Source: Brumimicrobium glaciale
Lineage (GTDB): Bacteria > Bacteroidota > Bacteroidia > Flavobacteriales_D > Crocinitomicaceae
Direction: 5' to 3'
DNA: 64,000 nt
Assembly: GCF_004152935.1 (NCBI RefSeq)
Contig: NZ_SETE01000005.1
Span: 62,001-126,000 of the forward strand
Both the position numbers and the translations under genes were made by a program. Shown here piece by piece: positions 1-7,597 of the stretch. Below the pieces are notes generated by a model. The model saw only the letters and a program-made list of their open reading frames with translations, was not told the DNA's origin and searched no databases. The first letter of the stretch is position 1. Each line of letters opens with the position of its first letter.

Positions 1-22
1 TGTTCAACTGATAAATAATTCA

Positions 23-595
23 TTAACGGATACGATCTATAGATTTAATAAGTCGTACATCACGACGAATTCCAATGTTTGCCAAGAAAGAAAATGACAA
101 GGCAATAACGATGCAGTAAAAACCAAATGCCAAATGCGTGCTGCTAGTATAATCAGCCGATCCAGGAATGGTGCTCCCGCGTAAAAAGTTGTATAAAACA
201 ATGCTTACACCAAATAAAATGAAGTTTAAAACGAATAATAAGCGCCCTAATTTCAATTGGCGTTTTAAGTTTTTATACCCTAACAAAACCACTGTTGTGA
301 GCATTGCTAATAATATAGTAATAGAATAAAATGGAAAATAAAAAGTTGGAACTCCTTTCATATCTCCATCAATATCAACCTTTCCTGTTGCTTCTCTTAA
401 TAGCTGAATATTTTTATCAGTCAATTCTCCATGAACATGAAGGTCCTTCTGAACTCCATAAACATTCCCATGACTAATTATGTCGAATTGGTCTTTTTGC
501 GCTACTTCAGTAACAAAAACATCCGTTCCGATGCTTAGCATAATCAAAGCTCCTAAAGTCAGCAATAAATAAAGGGATTGAACGCGTTGAATCAT
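23..595 (-). CDS. DUF4293 family membrane protein
   Basis: A 190-residue integral membrane protein that begins MIQRVQSLYLLL, the typical opening of the Bacteroidota-restricted DUF4293 family. There is a hydrophobic segment at about residues 8-30, a soluble loop at about 31-85, and three further hydrophobic segments at about 86-107, 115-138 and 152-172, followed by a basic C-terminus. That gives a four-helix topology with one larger loop, and the length fits the family. The function of DUF4293 proteins is unknown, so none is assigned. The gene ends close to the window edge, so its downstream partner is not visible. The ATG at 595 is directly preceded by AT-rich sequence without a Shine-Dalgarno site, as is usual in this phylum. 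Confidence 0.85.
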   Translation of the reverse strand: MIQRVQSLYLLLTLGALIMLSIGTDVFVTEVAQKDQFDIISHGNVYGVQKDLHVHGELTDKNIQLLREATGKVDIDGDMKGVPTFYFPFYSITILLAMLTTVVLLGYKNLKRQLKLGRLLFVLNFILFGVSIVLYNFLRGSTIPGSADYTSSTHLAFGFYCIVIALSFSFLANIGIRRDVRLIKSIDRIR

Positions 596-1412
596 ATTTT
601 GAAATTTTACGCAAAGATAGTTTTTTTTGGTGAATGTTTACTGTATAATGCATGAGGTGAATTAAAGATTCAAAATTTGAAGGATTCAAAGATTGGAGGA
701 ATAGAATATTTTACCTCAAAGTGTACAGAGTTTTCGTAGAGGAATGTGTGGTAGAGTTGAAAAATGGAACGCGGATGACAAGAATGCAAGCAACGCGGTC
801 CCGAAAGCTTTCGGGATTCGCGGATTTAAAAAAGATTGGAAGATTAAAGAGATATTTAAGATAAACAAATGCTTTGTAATAATGTGAAACTAAATTCATA
901 TGCGATACAGCATTATTCAATTCGTAATTAAACCATTCGTAATTTCTAATTGATTCTTGCGTCCTATATCTGCCTCCACCTCTAATCTGTTGTCTGTTCT
1001 TGCTACGCTTTAAATTACCCAAAAAGGAGCTTCCCGTGGTCGCTCTTTTGGTGTAAACAGCTGTGCAGAACAGTTCAACAGGATTTCCGTTTTTGTCAGG
1101 GCCGGGAGGAGATGCTTCGACTGGAAGAGGAAGCTTAGAATTCATTAGACCAAAAATCACTAAGAAAAAGAAGTTCTAAAAAGCAGATCACGAAGTGGCA
1201 TCGAAGTTAATAACTTAAATGCAAGTAATCCTCTTATTCCTATTTAGCAGATTAATTTCTCTTTTGATGATTACCCGAGTTATTTATTTTTTACTATATT
1301 TACAAAAGAGCAAAGGTAAAACCCCATTCAATAGCCCTAAAACTAGTTTATACTATAAGTTTTACTCCTATTCTTACTCTCCTTATCTTTAACAACTTAA
1401 TATATTACAAAT
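596..1412. other. Gene-free stretch with relic-like sequence
   Basis: I find no convincing gene here. An open frame on the minus strand (711-1160) has no family resemblance I recognise, runs through spacer-type repeats, and has an implausible composition. The spacer repeats include AATTACGAAT motifs near 920-950 and GATTCAAA motifs near 665-695. The segment around 960-1140 is richer in G+C than its neighbours, so it may be a relic of transferred DNA. A perfect palindrome lies at 799-816. Confidence 0.5.
799..816. repeat. Perfect 18-bp palindrome
   Basis: The sequence TCCCGAAAGCTTTCGGGA is a perfect palindrome. It stands out because the surrounding DNA is AT-rich. Palindromes with this CCCGAAAG core occur in spacers of many Bacteroidota genomes. 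It could be a repeat element core or a transcription-stopping hairpin, although no T-run follows. Confidence 0.6.
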
Positions 1413-1982
1413 ATGAAAAAAACTATTCTAATTTTCCTAATAGTAATTTTATCAACAACTTCAACTTTTTCTCAAGACTATTTCATTGCTGATAATGACA
1501 CGACTTACTGCCAAGATTTAGCATATTCTACAACAAGCCAAGGTTATCTAAAAAAAATGAGTTATGAGAGCCTCGATGGCAGCTTGGTTAAATATGAAAA
1601 AAGGAAAAAATGTCCTAACGTAACTACTTTTCACATAAAAGATAAAACCATCGATAGAATTCCTTTAAAAGCAAGCAAACCAAATTCATATGTGAGATTT
1701 ATATCTAGGGCTGTTAATGGAAAAATAAAAACATACTCTAATGCTTCTAGTAAAGCGTACAGTTATTCAATAGGAGAGGAAGTAATGGGTGAATATCACT
1801 ATACTATCCAAATGCCCGATGGCAAATTCTACGATATAAGGAAAAAAAAGAATATGAAAAAGTATATCATACCATACCTTTTAGAATGTAAAGAATTTAA
1901 AAATCAATATAAAGGTGAATTTAAAACTGCTGAGCCACTTTTTAATAAAACAATAGAATTATACAATTCTTTGTGCCAATAG
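1413..1982 (+). CDS. Secreted hypothetical protein
   Basis: A 189-residue protein with a clear N-terminal signal peptide: basic start MKKTI, hydrophobic core to about residue 17, and a likely cleavage after TFSQ at about residue 21. It is therefore exported to the periplasm or beyond. The mature part is rich in lysine and tyrosine and contains Cys33, Cys67 and two more Cys near the end. There is no lipobox and no T9SS sorting domain. I do not recognise the family. It is the first gene of a patch of small accessory genes reaching to about 5.8 kb, each with its own spacer, so it is probably transcribed alone. The ATG is the first codon of the signal peptide and needs no alternative. Confidence 0.7.
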   Translation: MKKTILIFLIVILSTTSTFSQDYFIADNDTTYCQDLAYSTTSQGYLKKMSYESLDGSLVKYEKRKKCPNVTTFHIKDKTIDRIPLKASKPNSYVRFISRAVNGKIKTYSNASSKAYSYSIGEEVMGEYHYTIQMPDGKFYDIRKKKNMKKYIIPYLLECKEFKNQYKGEFKTAEPLFNKTIELYNSLCQ

Positions 1983-2139
1983 TTAAATAATATTGGAATT
2001 TCATCTAAGTACTTTAGTTAACCATATTGCCACGTCTGTTAGATAAACTGAAAGAGTAACCTTCTTATCTTGTTCTACCTGAAAGCCACATACAGATAAT
2101 TGTGATGAAGTAGATTCTTCGGGAAATACATTTGAACCA

Positions 2140-2241
2140 ATGACTAAATCTGAATTGAGTAAACGAATTGACAAATCAGAATCTGACTTTCGAAATAATC
2201 GATTTAAAAGCAGCGCTGAACTTTTAACAAAATACGAATAA
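2140..2241 (+). pseudogene. Short antitoxin-like C-terminal remnant
   Basis: A 33-codon open stretch reads MTKSELSKRIDKSESDF and then NNRFKSSAELLTKYE before a stop. The frame extends open upstream for some codons without a clear start. The pattern of a helix, then a basic turn, then an ELxxKYE end resembles the C-terminus of small helical antitoxins. It sits in an otherwise empty spacer before other accessory genes, including a Fic-type toxin-antitoxin pair. It is best read as a decayed fragment. It could equally be a chance open frame, so confidence is low. Confidence 0.25.
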
Positions 2242-2290
2242 TGTCATTTGAAATTATTTGGTCTGAATTTGCAATCACTTAATAATAAAT

Positions 2291-2770
2291 ATGAAAACAA
2301 TTATAAGGCAATCTGCACTACTATTAATATTGTTTAGTATTCATTATAGTTGTTCAGATGATTCGATTGAATTAGAAACTTCAACAGACAAAATTAAATT
2401 AGCTAAGTACATAAATCTTGAAACATACAAACCATTAAGGGCAGAATGGATATTTATAAAGCAGGGAATTCAAACTGAAACTAGAACACCTGGCCCGAAT
2501 GATTATAAAATTGAAGCTTTACTTGAATTTGATAAAAAGACAATTGAGGAACTAAAGAAAAATTATAATTTACTGTCTGCTTCCATGAATGAATTAAAAA
2601 AAGAATATTTTAGATTTGAATGGCTTAATAATGAGAATTTATTGAAGCTTAAAAACAGTACCAATTTAAAATATTACCAGCCATCTTTCTTCAAGAAAGG
2701 GTCATTCATGCACGGAGGATTTACGATAATTAGTAAAACCACTATCCTACTGCGCTTATACACAATGTAA
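2291..2770 (+). CDS. Small lipoprotein, hypothetical
   Basis: A 159-residue protein whose N-terminus has a hydrophobic core (LLLILFSIHY) ending in Ser-Cys followed by SDDSIE. That is a lipoprotein signal with acidic residues after the Cys, as in the surface-export signal of Bacteroidota lipoproteins. The mature protein is charged, with lysine-rich predicted helices between residues 60 and 110. No family is recognised. The protein stops just after a hydrophobic stretch (TTILLRLYTM), so it may be truncated relative to its relatives. It lies in the accessory patch directly upstream of the Fic module but is separated from it by about 100 bp and a promoter. Confidence 0.6.
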   Translation: MKTIIRQSALLLILFSIHYSCSDDSIELETSTDKIKLAKYINLETYKPLRAEWIFIKQGIQTETRTPGPNDYKIEALLEFDKKTIEELKKNYNLLSASMNELKKEYFRFEWLNNENLLKLKNSTNLKYYQPSFFKKGSFMHGGFTIISKTTILLRLYTM

Positions 2771-2851
2771 TATACGAAATGCCATTATCGTTACACTCTA
2801 TTTACGCTCTATCACAAAACCCAAAGGTTAGAATGATACATCTTTAATTTG

Positions 2852-2859
2852 TATCTTTG
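2852..2859 (+). promoter_or_regulatory. Putative -7 promoter element of the VbhA/Fic-type operon
   Basis: TATCTTTG matches the Bacteroidota -7 consensus TAnnTTTG exactly. It lies 20 bp before the antitoxin ATG at 2879. Transcription would start near 2863-2866, leaving a leader of about 13-16 nt. No clear -33 TTG is seen at ideal spacing. Confidence 0.5.
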
Positions 2860-2878
2860 ATTTCATACTTTTAAAATT

Positions 2879-3100
2879 ATGTACAGAACAATAGAAGTAG
2901 ATAGAGAAAAACTCACATTAATGGGAGTTCAATTTCCCAACATAGAATCATTAGAGAGTACCGCTAATGCATTAGGAACAAATATGTTTGAAGGACTCGA
3001 ACCAACTAAGGAGCTAATTCAGATTTATTTGGATTGGAAAAATGGAGACCTCAATGAATCCGACTTTTTAACACGGCTATATTCTCTTTATGGGAAATAA
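2879..3100 (+). CDS. VbhA-type antitoxin of a Fic module
   Basis: A 73-residue protein that is all helical by appearance. It contains the sequence TNMFEGLEP at residues 34-42, which fits the inhibitory motif (S/T)xxxE(G/N), here Thr34-x3-Glu38-Gly39. In class I Fic modules this glutamate is inserted into the ATP site of the Fic toxin and blocks adenylylation. The C-terminal part (residues 46-70, IQIYLDWKNGDLNESDFLT) matches the second half of VbhA-family antitoxins. The gene overlaps the downstream fic gene by 11 bp in another frame, so the two are co-transcribed and probably translationally coupled, as in toxin-antitoxin operons. Confidence 0.85.
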   Translation: MYRTIEVDREKLTLMGVQFPNIESLESTANALGTNMFEGLEPTKELIQIYLDWKNGDLNESDFLTRLYSLYGK

Positions 3101-3692
3101 TTACAAATACCTTGACCCTAATCATAAATACACCGATAAAAATGGTGTTCTCTATAACCTAGCTAACATTAAAGATGAAAAGGTTCTTGCTGTTTATGAA
3201 AGCTTAAAAGTTTCTAAAAGACTTGAAGAAATTTATGCAACTCCCTTAAAAATTAAAGGTTCAATCTCATTAATTACAATTCATCACTATTTATTTCAAG
3301 ATGTTTATGAGTGGGCAGGAAAAACTCGATCCGTGAACATAAGCAAAGATGGTAAACCATTTTTTCAAGGAGAACGATTCGAGATGGGTTTTAAGTATAT
3401 TGATAATCTCATATTGGAATATAGAAACATCAAGAGTAGAAATAAAAAGGAACTTGCAATAAAATTGGCTGAATTTTTAGATAATGTAAACTTCTTGCAC
3501 CCATTCAGAGAAGGCAACGGAAGAGTACAACGTGAATTTTTACGGGTTTTAGCACTAGAAAAAGGTCTTACTTTAAATTTAAACCCCGCAGATAATAAGG
3601 ATGTTTATGAAAAATACATGAATGGCACCATAAATAGCGACACCAAAATCCTAACAGACCTTATTTTTGAATTATTAGAAAAAGACAGATAA
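3090..3692 (+). CDS. Fic family protein, AMPylating toxin
   Basis: A 200-residue single-domain Fic protein. The active-site motif HPFREGNGRVQR lies at residues 137-148 and matches the canonical HxFx(D/E)GNGRxxR: His137 is the catalytic base, Glu141 the metal ligand, and Arg145 and Arg148 the phosphate ligands. The segment WAGKTRSVNISKDGKPF (75-91) is the usual helix plus flap that clamps the target. The family transfers AMP from ATP to target proteins; class I members often modify DNA gyrase and topoisomerase IV and stop growth. The protein is full length with all key residues intact, so it should be active unless held by the upstream VbhA-type antitoxin. The target is inferred, not visible. 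Confidence 0.92.
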   Translation: MGNNYKYLDPNHKYTDKNGVLYNLANIKDEKVLAVYESLKVSKRLEEIYATPLKIKGSISLITIHHYLFQDVYEWAGKTRSVNISKDGKPFFQGERFEMGFKYIDNLILEYRNIKSRNKKELAIKLAEFLDNVNFLHPFREGNGRVQREFLRVLALEKGLTLNLNPADNKDVYEKYMNGTINSDTKILTDLIFELLEKDR

Positions 3693-3734
3693 GGCTCATA
3701 GCATAATCTTCGTCGCTAAACATTAGTAAAAACA

Positions 3735-3905
3735 ATGACAAACCTACTCAACAACGCATTAACAATAAAACTACTTTTCGTAGGAACTCTAATAGTACTT
3801 TTCCTTTTCCAAAACTTAAACAACAAACGAAATAATTTACATACCAAAGAAGTTCAAATTAAAAATTCTGAAATTGAATTTTCACTAATAGCATCAAAAA
3901 ATTAG
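3735..3905 (+). CDS. Small single-helix membrane protein
   Basis: An open frame of 56 codons starting MTNLLNNALTIKLLFVG, with one hydrophobic helix at residues about 10-26 (IKLLFVGTLIVLFLF) followed by a charged tail. It ends 17 bp before the next ATG at 3923, a spacing that suggests co-transcription with that gene. No family is recognised. The hydrophobic core and the fit between neighbours support it as real, but its size makes this uncertain. Confidence 0.4.
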   Translation: MTNLLNNALTIKLLFVGTLIVLFLFQNLNNKRNNLHTKEVQIKNSEIEFSLIASKN

Positions 3906-3922
3906 AACACAATAAACCAAAT

Positions 3923-4474
3923 ATGAAAAATTCTAAAAAACATGAGCTTAATCAATGGCTCGAAAATTCAATGAAAGCTTTACAAAATAAAGAGAATTTA
4001 CCGAAATATGAAGTTCAAATTATTCAAGAAGAGATAAAAAAGAGAGAAAAGTTGATAGCCGATCTTTCTCTAGTAGTTGCAAATTCAACCGTTACAATTG
4101 AAGATATTGATGGAACATATAATATTATAGGGTTGAATCAAAATGCGGAGCAAAGTACATACAATGGTTTTTTACATCTTACTAAGATAGGCGATAAAAG
4201 AGTGAATGCAGAATGGGTCATTGATGGAGAACAAATACAACAAGGAAAAGGTTTCTATAACGGAGATACTTTAATCATTAACTTCTCTTATGCAGGTGAG
4301 GATGATAATGAAGGGAAAATATACAAAGGAGTTGTCGTGTACAAATTTATAAATGGTGAAATTATTACTGGTTTTTGGTCAGAAAAACATGGTAATGACA
4401 AATATCTAGGTTTTGAAGAAGGTCGGAAATTATCTAATTCTGAATCAATTTCATATCAAGCCAGAATGAACTAA
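3923..4474 (+). CDS. Hypothetical protein with coiled coil and beta domain
   Basis: A 183-residue soluble protein with no signal peptide. Residues 1-45 form a highly charged helical region (KKHELNQWLENSMKALQNKE and beyond) that may be coiled coil. From about residue 58 a beta-rich domain starts with the pattern DGTYNIIG, followed by strands ending in GKGFYNGDTLIINF and TGFWSEKHG. This strand pattern resembles small lipocalin-like or barrel domains that measure a ligand or partner, but I cannot name the family. It follows the small membrane protein gene closely, so the two may form a pair. Confidence 0.65.
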   Translation: MKNSKKHELNQWLENSMKALQNKENLPKYEVQIIQEEIKKREKLIADLSLVVANSTVTIEDIDGTYNIIGLNQNAEQSTYNGFLHLTKIGDKRVNAEWVIDGEQIQQGKGFYNGDTLIINFSYAGEDDNEGKIYKGVVVYKFINGEIITGFWSEKHGNDKYLGFEEGRKLSNSESISYQARMN

Positions 4475-4722
4475 AATTACTGTAAAAAAAGTGCATAATT
4501 ATTTACCAAGCTCTCGCCTACTTTAATAAAAGTTTAAAGATTTTCTATTCAGTTTTTATTTGGTGAATTTATTGCTCATCCACGCAACTAACCAAACACA
4601 ACAACTGTGGGCGATAAACAAACAGTTAAAGGAATCTCAAGAAATTCCCTCTTTAAAATCTTCGTTTATTAAACGAAAAACAATACTTTAACCATTAATA
4701 CCAAACTCGAAAAAAAAACAAC

Positions 4723-5106
4723 ATGAACTCTTCAAGATTTACAATCACAGAAACCCACAATAGCAACATAAGAATCAAAAGTTTAGCTATAAATACTGAC
4801 GCAATTTGCGAATTCTATGTTCGACTTTATTCCTTGCTTGGAACTCAACCCCAAAAGCATTATGAAGGATTTGCATTTCTGATTTATGATACTGAAAATG
4901 ATTTTTATTTTGAGGCAAGTTTAACGGCATTTGGTGCTGGATATTTCGCGGAAGAGGACAACGATAAAACTCAAAAAATAATGAATGAGTTTAATGACAT
5001 TTTATACTCAAATGAGCTAAAATTAAAAGAGTGCTCGTTAACGTATGAACATGATTTTGGAGAATCAACGTTCGCATATAAGGATGGGGAATTTTCTTGT
5101 GAATAA
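4723..5106 (+). CDS. Hypothetical cytoplasmic protein
   Basis: A 127-residue acidic protein with no signal peptide and no membrane segment. It has alternating beta-type segments (for example NDFYFEASLTAFGAGYF at about 66-82) and a charged C-terminal end. I do not recognise it. It begins after a 248-bp spacer with no recognisable gene, and lies 66 bp upstream of a lipoprotein gene on the same strand. Composition is like that of its neighbours in the accessory patch. Confidence 0.6.
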   Translation: MNSSRFTITETHNSNIRIKSLAINTDAICEFYVRLYSLLGTQPQKHYEGFAFLIYDTENDFYFEASLTAFGAGYFAEEDNDKTQKIMNEFNDILYSNELKLKECSLTYEHDFGESTFAYKDGEFSCE

Positions 5107-5172
5107 GAAATATTGACAACGTTAATCATATCATCCTTTGAACAGACTATTACAAAGCAAACATAAATTACC

Positions 5173-5787
5173 ATGTATAAACTTCTATCAAAAACACGAA
5201 TTAAGAAAACACTGGCTTTGGTTCTAATATCCTTAACTTTTCAAGGTTGTTTTAGCGATAAAATTTACAATGAAATCTACATTAAAAATGATGTAGTTTA
5301 CGGTACAAAAAGATTTGAACTCAAACACTATATTCATCCCGAAGATTCCCGATCTGCCATAAAGGTCCTCATACAAGATATCATCAAAGAAATTGATTCA
5401 AATGATAAAGTTTCTTATACAGCCTATGATTATCTTGAACTAACGAGTTCTAGTTTTAAAATAGATGAAAAAGTATTCTACATAATTGACAATGTTGCAT
5501 ATCCTATGACTATTGATCATGTAGAATTTGACAATGTTAGAAAAACGATCGAGAATAAATCAGATGTTTTAACCGCAGATTCTACGACAGTTTCAGTGGT
5601 AACAGGTTACTCAGAACAAAATAAAAAAACAGTCAAATTCAAATACAACATTCCAGTTCTTATGATGGAAAAAATCAAAGAAACCGGACAACTTTCTATC
5701 CGTTATTATTCTGGACCGAGCATGGCAACGTTTAACACTAGACAAATAAGTCTTGGAAAAATGATAGAGATGATTGATAGTAAATAG
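5173..5787 (+). CDS. Lipoprotein, hypothetical
   Basis: A 204-residue protein whose N-terminus has basic residues, a hydrophobic stretch (TLALVLISLTF) and then Gln-Gly-Cys at about residues 24-26, a lipobox-like site. It should be lipid-anchored. The mature part is mixed alpha/beta with no recognised domain, transmembrane segment or sorting tail. Transcription is probably from the spacer shared with the preceding hypothetical gene, since only 66 bp separate them. Confidence 0.65.
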   Translation: MYKLLSKTRIKKTLALVLISLTFQGCFSDKIYNEIYIKNDVVYGTKRFELKHYIHPEDSRSAIKVLIQDIIKEIDSNDKVSYTAYDYLELTSSSFKIDEKVFYIIDNVAYPMTIDHVEFDNVRKTIENKSDVLTADSTTVSVVTGYSEQNKKTVKFKYNIPVLMMEKIKETGQLSIRYYSGPSMATFNTRQISLGKMIEMIDSK

Positions 5788-6006
5788 TGAAAATAAATAT
5801 CAGAAGTTTTGAAAATCTTAATCAATAAATAATTGTCTTTTTTAAATATTTAATTCTCCGCCTACCCAAACATCCTACTTTTCAATACTTTAAAATATTT
5901 CACTACCCAGTTAAAACAAAATAACAGCCTTAATTTTCACAATAAAAGACTATATTTATCAAATAAAAATTATACGTTCCATTACTTACTGTTTATTACC
6001 GAAAAC

Positions 6007-7104
6007 ATGAAAAACTTATACCTTGGCCTATTGATTTCGTTTATCTTTTTCTCTTTTAACACTAGTGTTATTGCTCAATGTGATAACGTTACAGTAGAAA
6101 GCATTACGAATCCAGGTCCTTATGGAGTCGCAATTCTCACTGAATTAGATGGAATTCGTAATGGTCCAGATTATGACGGAGCAACAATTTACTATCCAAC
6201 AAATGCGACACCTCCATTTGCGAGTATTGCAATTGTTCCAGGGTTTGTATCGCTTCCATCAAGTGTTCAAGAATGGGGTCCTTTTTATGCTTCTCACGGA
6301 ATTGTAACCATTATTATCGGTACAAATTCGCTTTTTGATGATCCAGAGACTCGCGCCAATGCACTGCTTGATGCTTTGGAAACTATAAAGCAAGAAAATG
6401 TAAGAAATTCATCTCCAATTGAAGGGCTGCTCGACTTGAGTCAATTGGCTGTGAGTGGCTGGTCGATGGGCGGCGGCGGTGCACAACGAGCTGCAGTACT
6501 TGATAATTCAATTGCTGGTGTGGTTGCTTTATGTCCTTATTTAGAGAATCCTGTTCTTAATCATGATGTTCCTGTGTTAATTTTCAGTGGTCAAAATGAT
6601 GCCGTTGCAACTCCTTCTCAACAGGCGGATGTCCATTATAACGTTACTCCAAGTACTACAAATAAAGTATTGTATGAAATAAAAGGTGGAAATCATTCCG
6701 CTGCAAATACTCCAAATGGAGGCGGTGGTTCAGTTGGGAAAATTGCGCTTTCATGGCTTAAATTATATGTGGAAAACGATAAATGTTATTGCTCTTTATT
6801 AACTGATGATCTTTTGTTGAATCCTTCTGAAGCATCCAAAGTTGAGCAAAGTTTCGATTGCGATTTATTAGCAATAAATGAGCAAGAATTGAAAATAGGT
6901 TATTATCCTAATCCAACAAAAAACACTGTTAATCTAGAAATTTCTAAAGATGTATATTATGAACTAATTTCTCCATTGGGACAAAGAATGTTTGGAGGAT
7001 ACTTAACAGGAAACAACAAACAAATTGACTTGTCGGAATTACCCACTAATATTTATTATTTGCACATAGAAGGTCAAGTTGTTAAACTTGTCAAACTTGA
7101 TTAA
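6007..7104 (+). CDS. Secreted PETase/cutinase-like polyester hydrolase with T9SS tail
   Basis: A 365-residue alpha/beta hydrolase. The signal peptide ends near VIAQ (residue 24). Motifs match the polyesterase-lipase-cutinase family that includes Ideonella PETase: GWSMGGGG with nucleophile Ser153, Asp198 in SGQNDAVA, and His230 in GGNHSAAN. Further matches are VPGF (Phe80 at the PETase Tyr87 oxyanion-hole position), EWGPFYASHG and DTNS-like GTNS at 106-108. The PETase Trp185 position is Tyr178. The PETase disulfide next to the active site (Cys203-Cys239) is absent, while Cys260 or Cys262 could pair with Cys285 as in the conserved C-terminal disulfide. Residues about 296-365 (YYPNPTKNTVNLEI and onward) are a T9SS type A sorting domain, so the enzyme is exported and released or surface-attached. 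Known Bacteroidota relatives, PET27 and PET30, have the same architecture. The natural substrate is probably a plant or microbial ester; activity on PET is inferred. Confidence 0.9.
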   Translation: MKNLYLGLLISFIFFSFNTSVIAQCDNVTVESITNPGPYGVAILTELDGIRNGPDYDGATIYYPTNATPPFASIAIVPGFVSLPSSVQEWGPFYASHGIVTIIIGTNSLFDDPETRANALLDALETIKQENVRNSSPIEGLLDLSQLAVSGWSMGGGGAQRAAVLDNSIAGVVALCPYLENPVLNHDVPVLIFSGQNDAVATPSQQADVHYNVTPSTTNKVLYEIKGGNHSAANTPNGGGGSVGKIALSWLKLYVENDKCYCSLLTDDLLLNPSEASKVEQSFDCDLLAINEQELKIGYYPNPTKNTVNLEISKDVYYELISPLGQRMFGGYLTGNNKQIDLSELPTNIYYLHIEGQVVKLVKLD

Positions 7105-7282
7105 TTGTTAGGGAGAATTAGATGAATTAAATGAATTGGTTTGTCAGCATAAATGAGAGATTGGCGTTTAGCTATGTGGTTAACTAAAATGAACTTTAGA
7201 AAAATTCCAAGAGAATACTAAGGGTATTTATTTTAAAAAAACAAGTTCTTCACATCATTTATAAATAGTCTAAATTGCCATT

Positions 7283-7483
7283 TCAACCAAACAAATTCCT
7301 CTTCACCACTTCATAAAAACTATCACTAACAGGAATCTTAACTTCCCCCAGGAATAATTCTCTCCCTTTTAATCCTGTTACTTTTTCACCATTCACAATA
7401 TACGATCGGTGCACTTGCAAAAACGAACTAGGTAATTTTGAAATAAGTTTACTCAAAGATTGATTCGCTATCAATTCTACTTA
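7283..7483 (-). pseudogene. 5'-truncated LytTR regulator fragment
   Basis: About 65 codons encode the C-terminal half of a LytTR DNA-binding domain. The core PSSFLQVHRSYIVN and the following KVTGLKGRELFLGE and IPVSDSFYEVVKRN are typical of this domain in response regulators of the AgrA/LytR type. The first half of the domain and any receiver domain are missing. An in-frame TAA lies only three codons upstream of the first possible start (a TTG), so this is a remnant, not a full gene. It sits directly beside the large adhesin gene, which may mark an old rearrangement. Confidence 0.75.
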
Positions 7484-7539
7484 AGCGTTATGTTTACAGC
7501 TTGTGATTATATATGATCAACTTCTCGTCTAAACAAGAC

Positions 7540-7573
7540 CAAAAAAAGTCTCACCATACAAGGTGAGACTTTT
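7540..7573 (-). terminator. Rho-independent terminator of the adhesin gene
   Basis: A perfect 12-bp stem (7544-7555 with 7562-7573) closes a 6-nt loop. It is followed on the minus strand by a run of T. It lies 25 bp past the stop codon of the 1463-residue protein gene. Confidence 0.85.
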
Positions 7574-7597
7574 CTATAAAATCAATTTTCGAATATT

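Noticed and set aside
711-1160. A 149-codon minus-strand open frame
   Set aside because: No recognisable family, no signal peptide or helix pattern, and its sequence includes spacer-type AATTACGAATT repeats. It is treated as non-coding or relic DNA.
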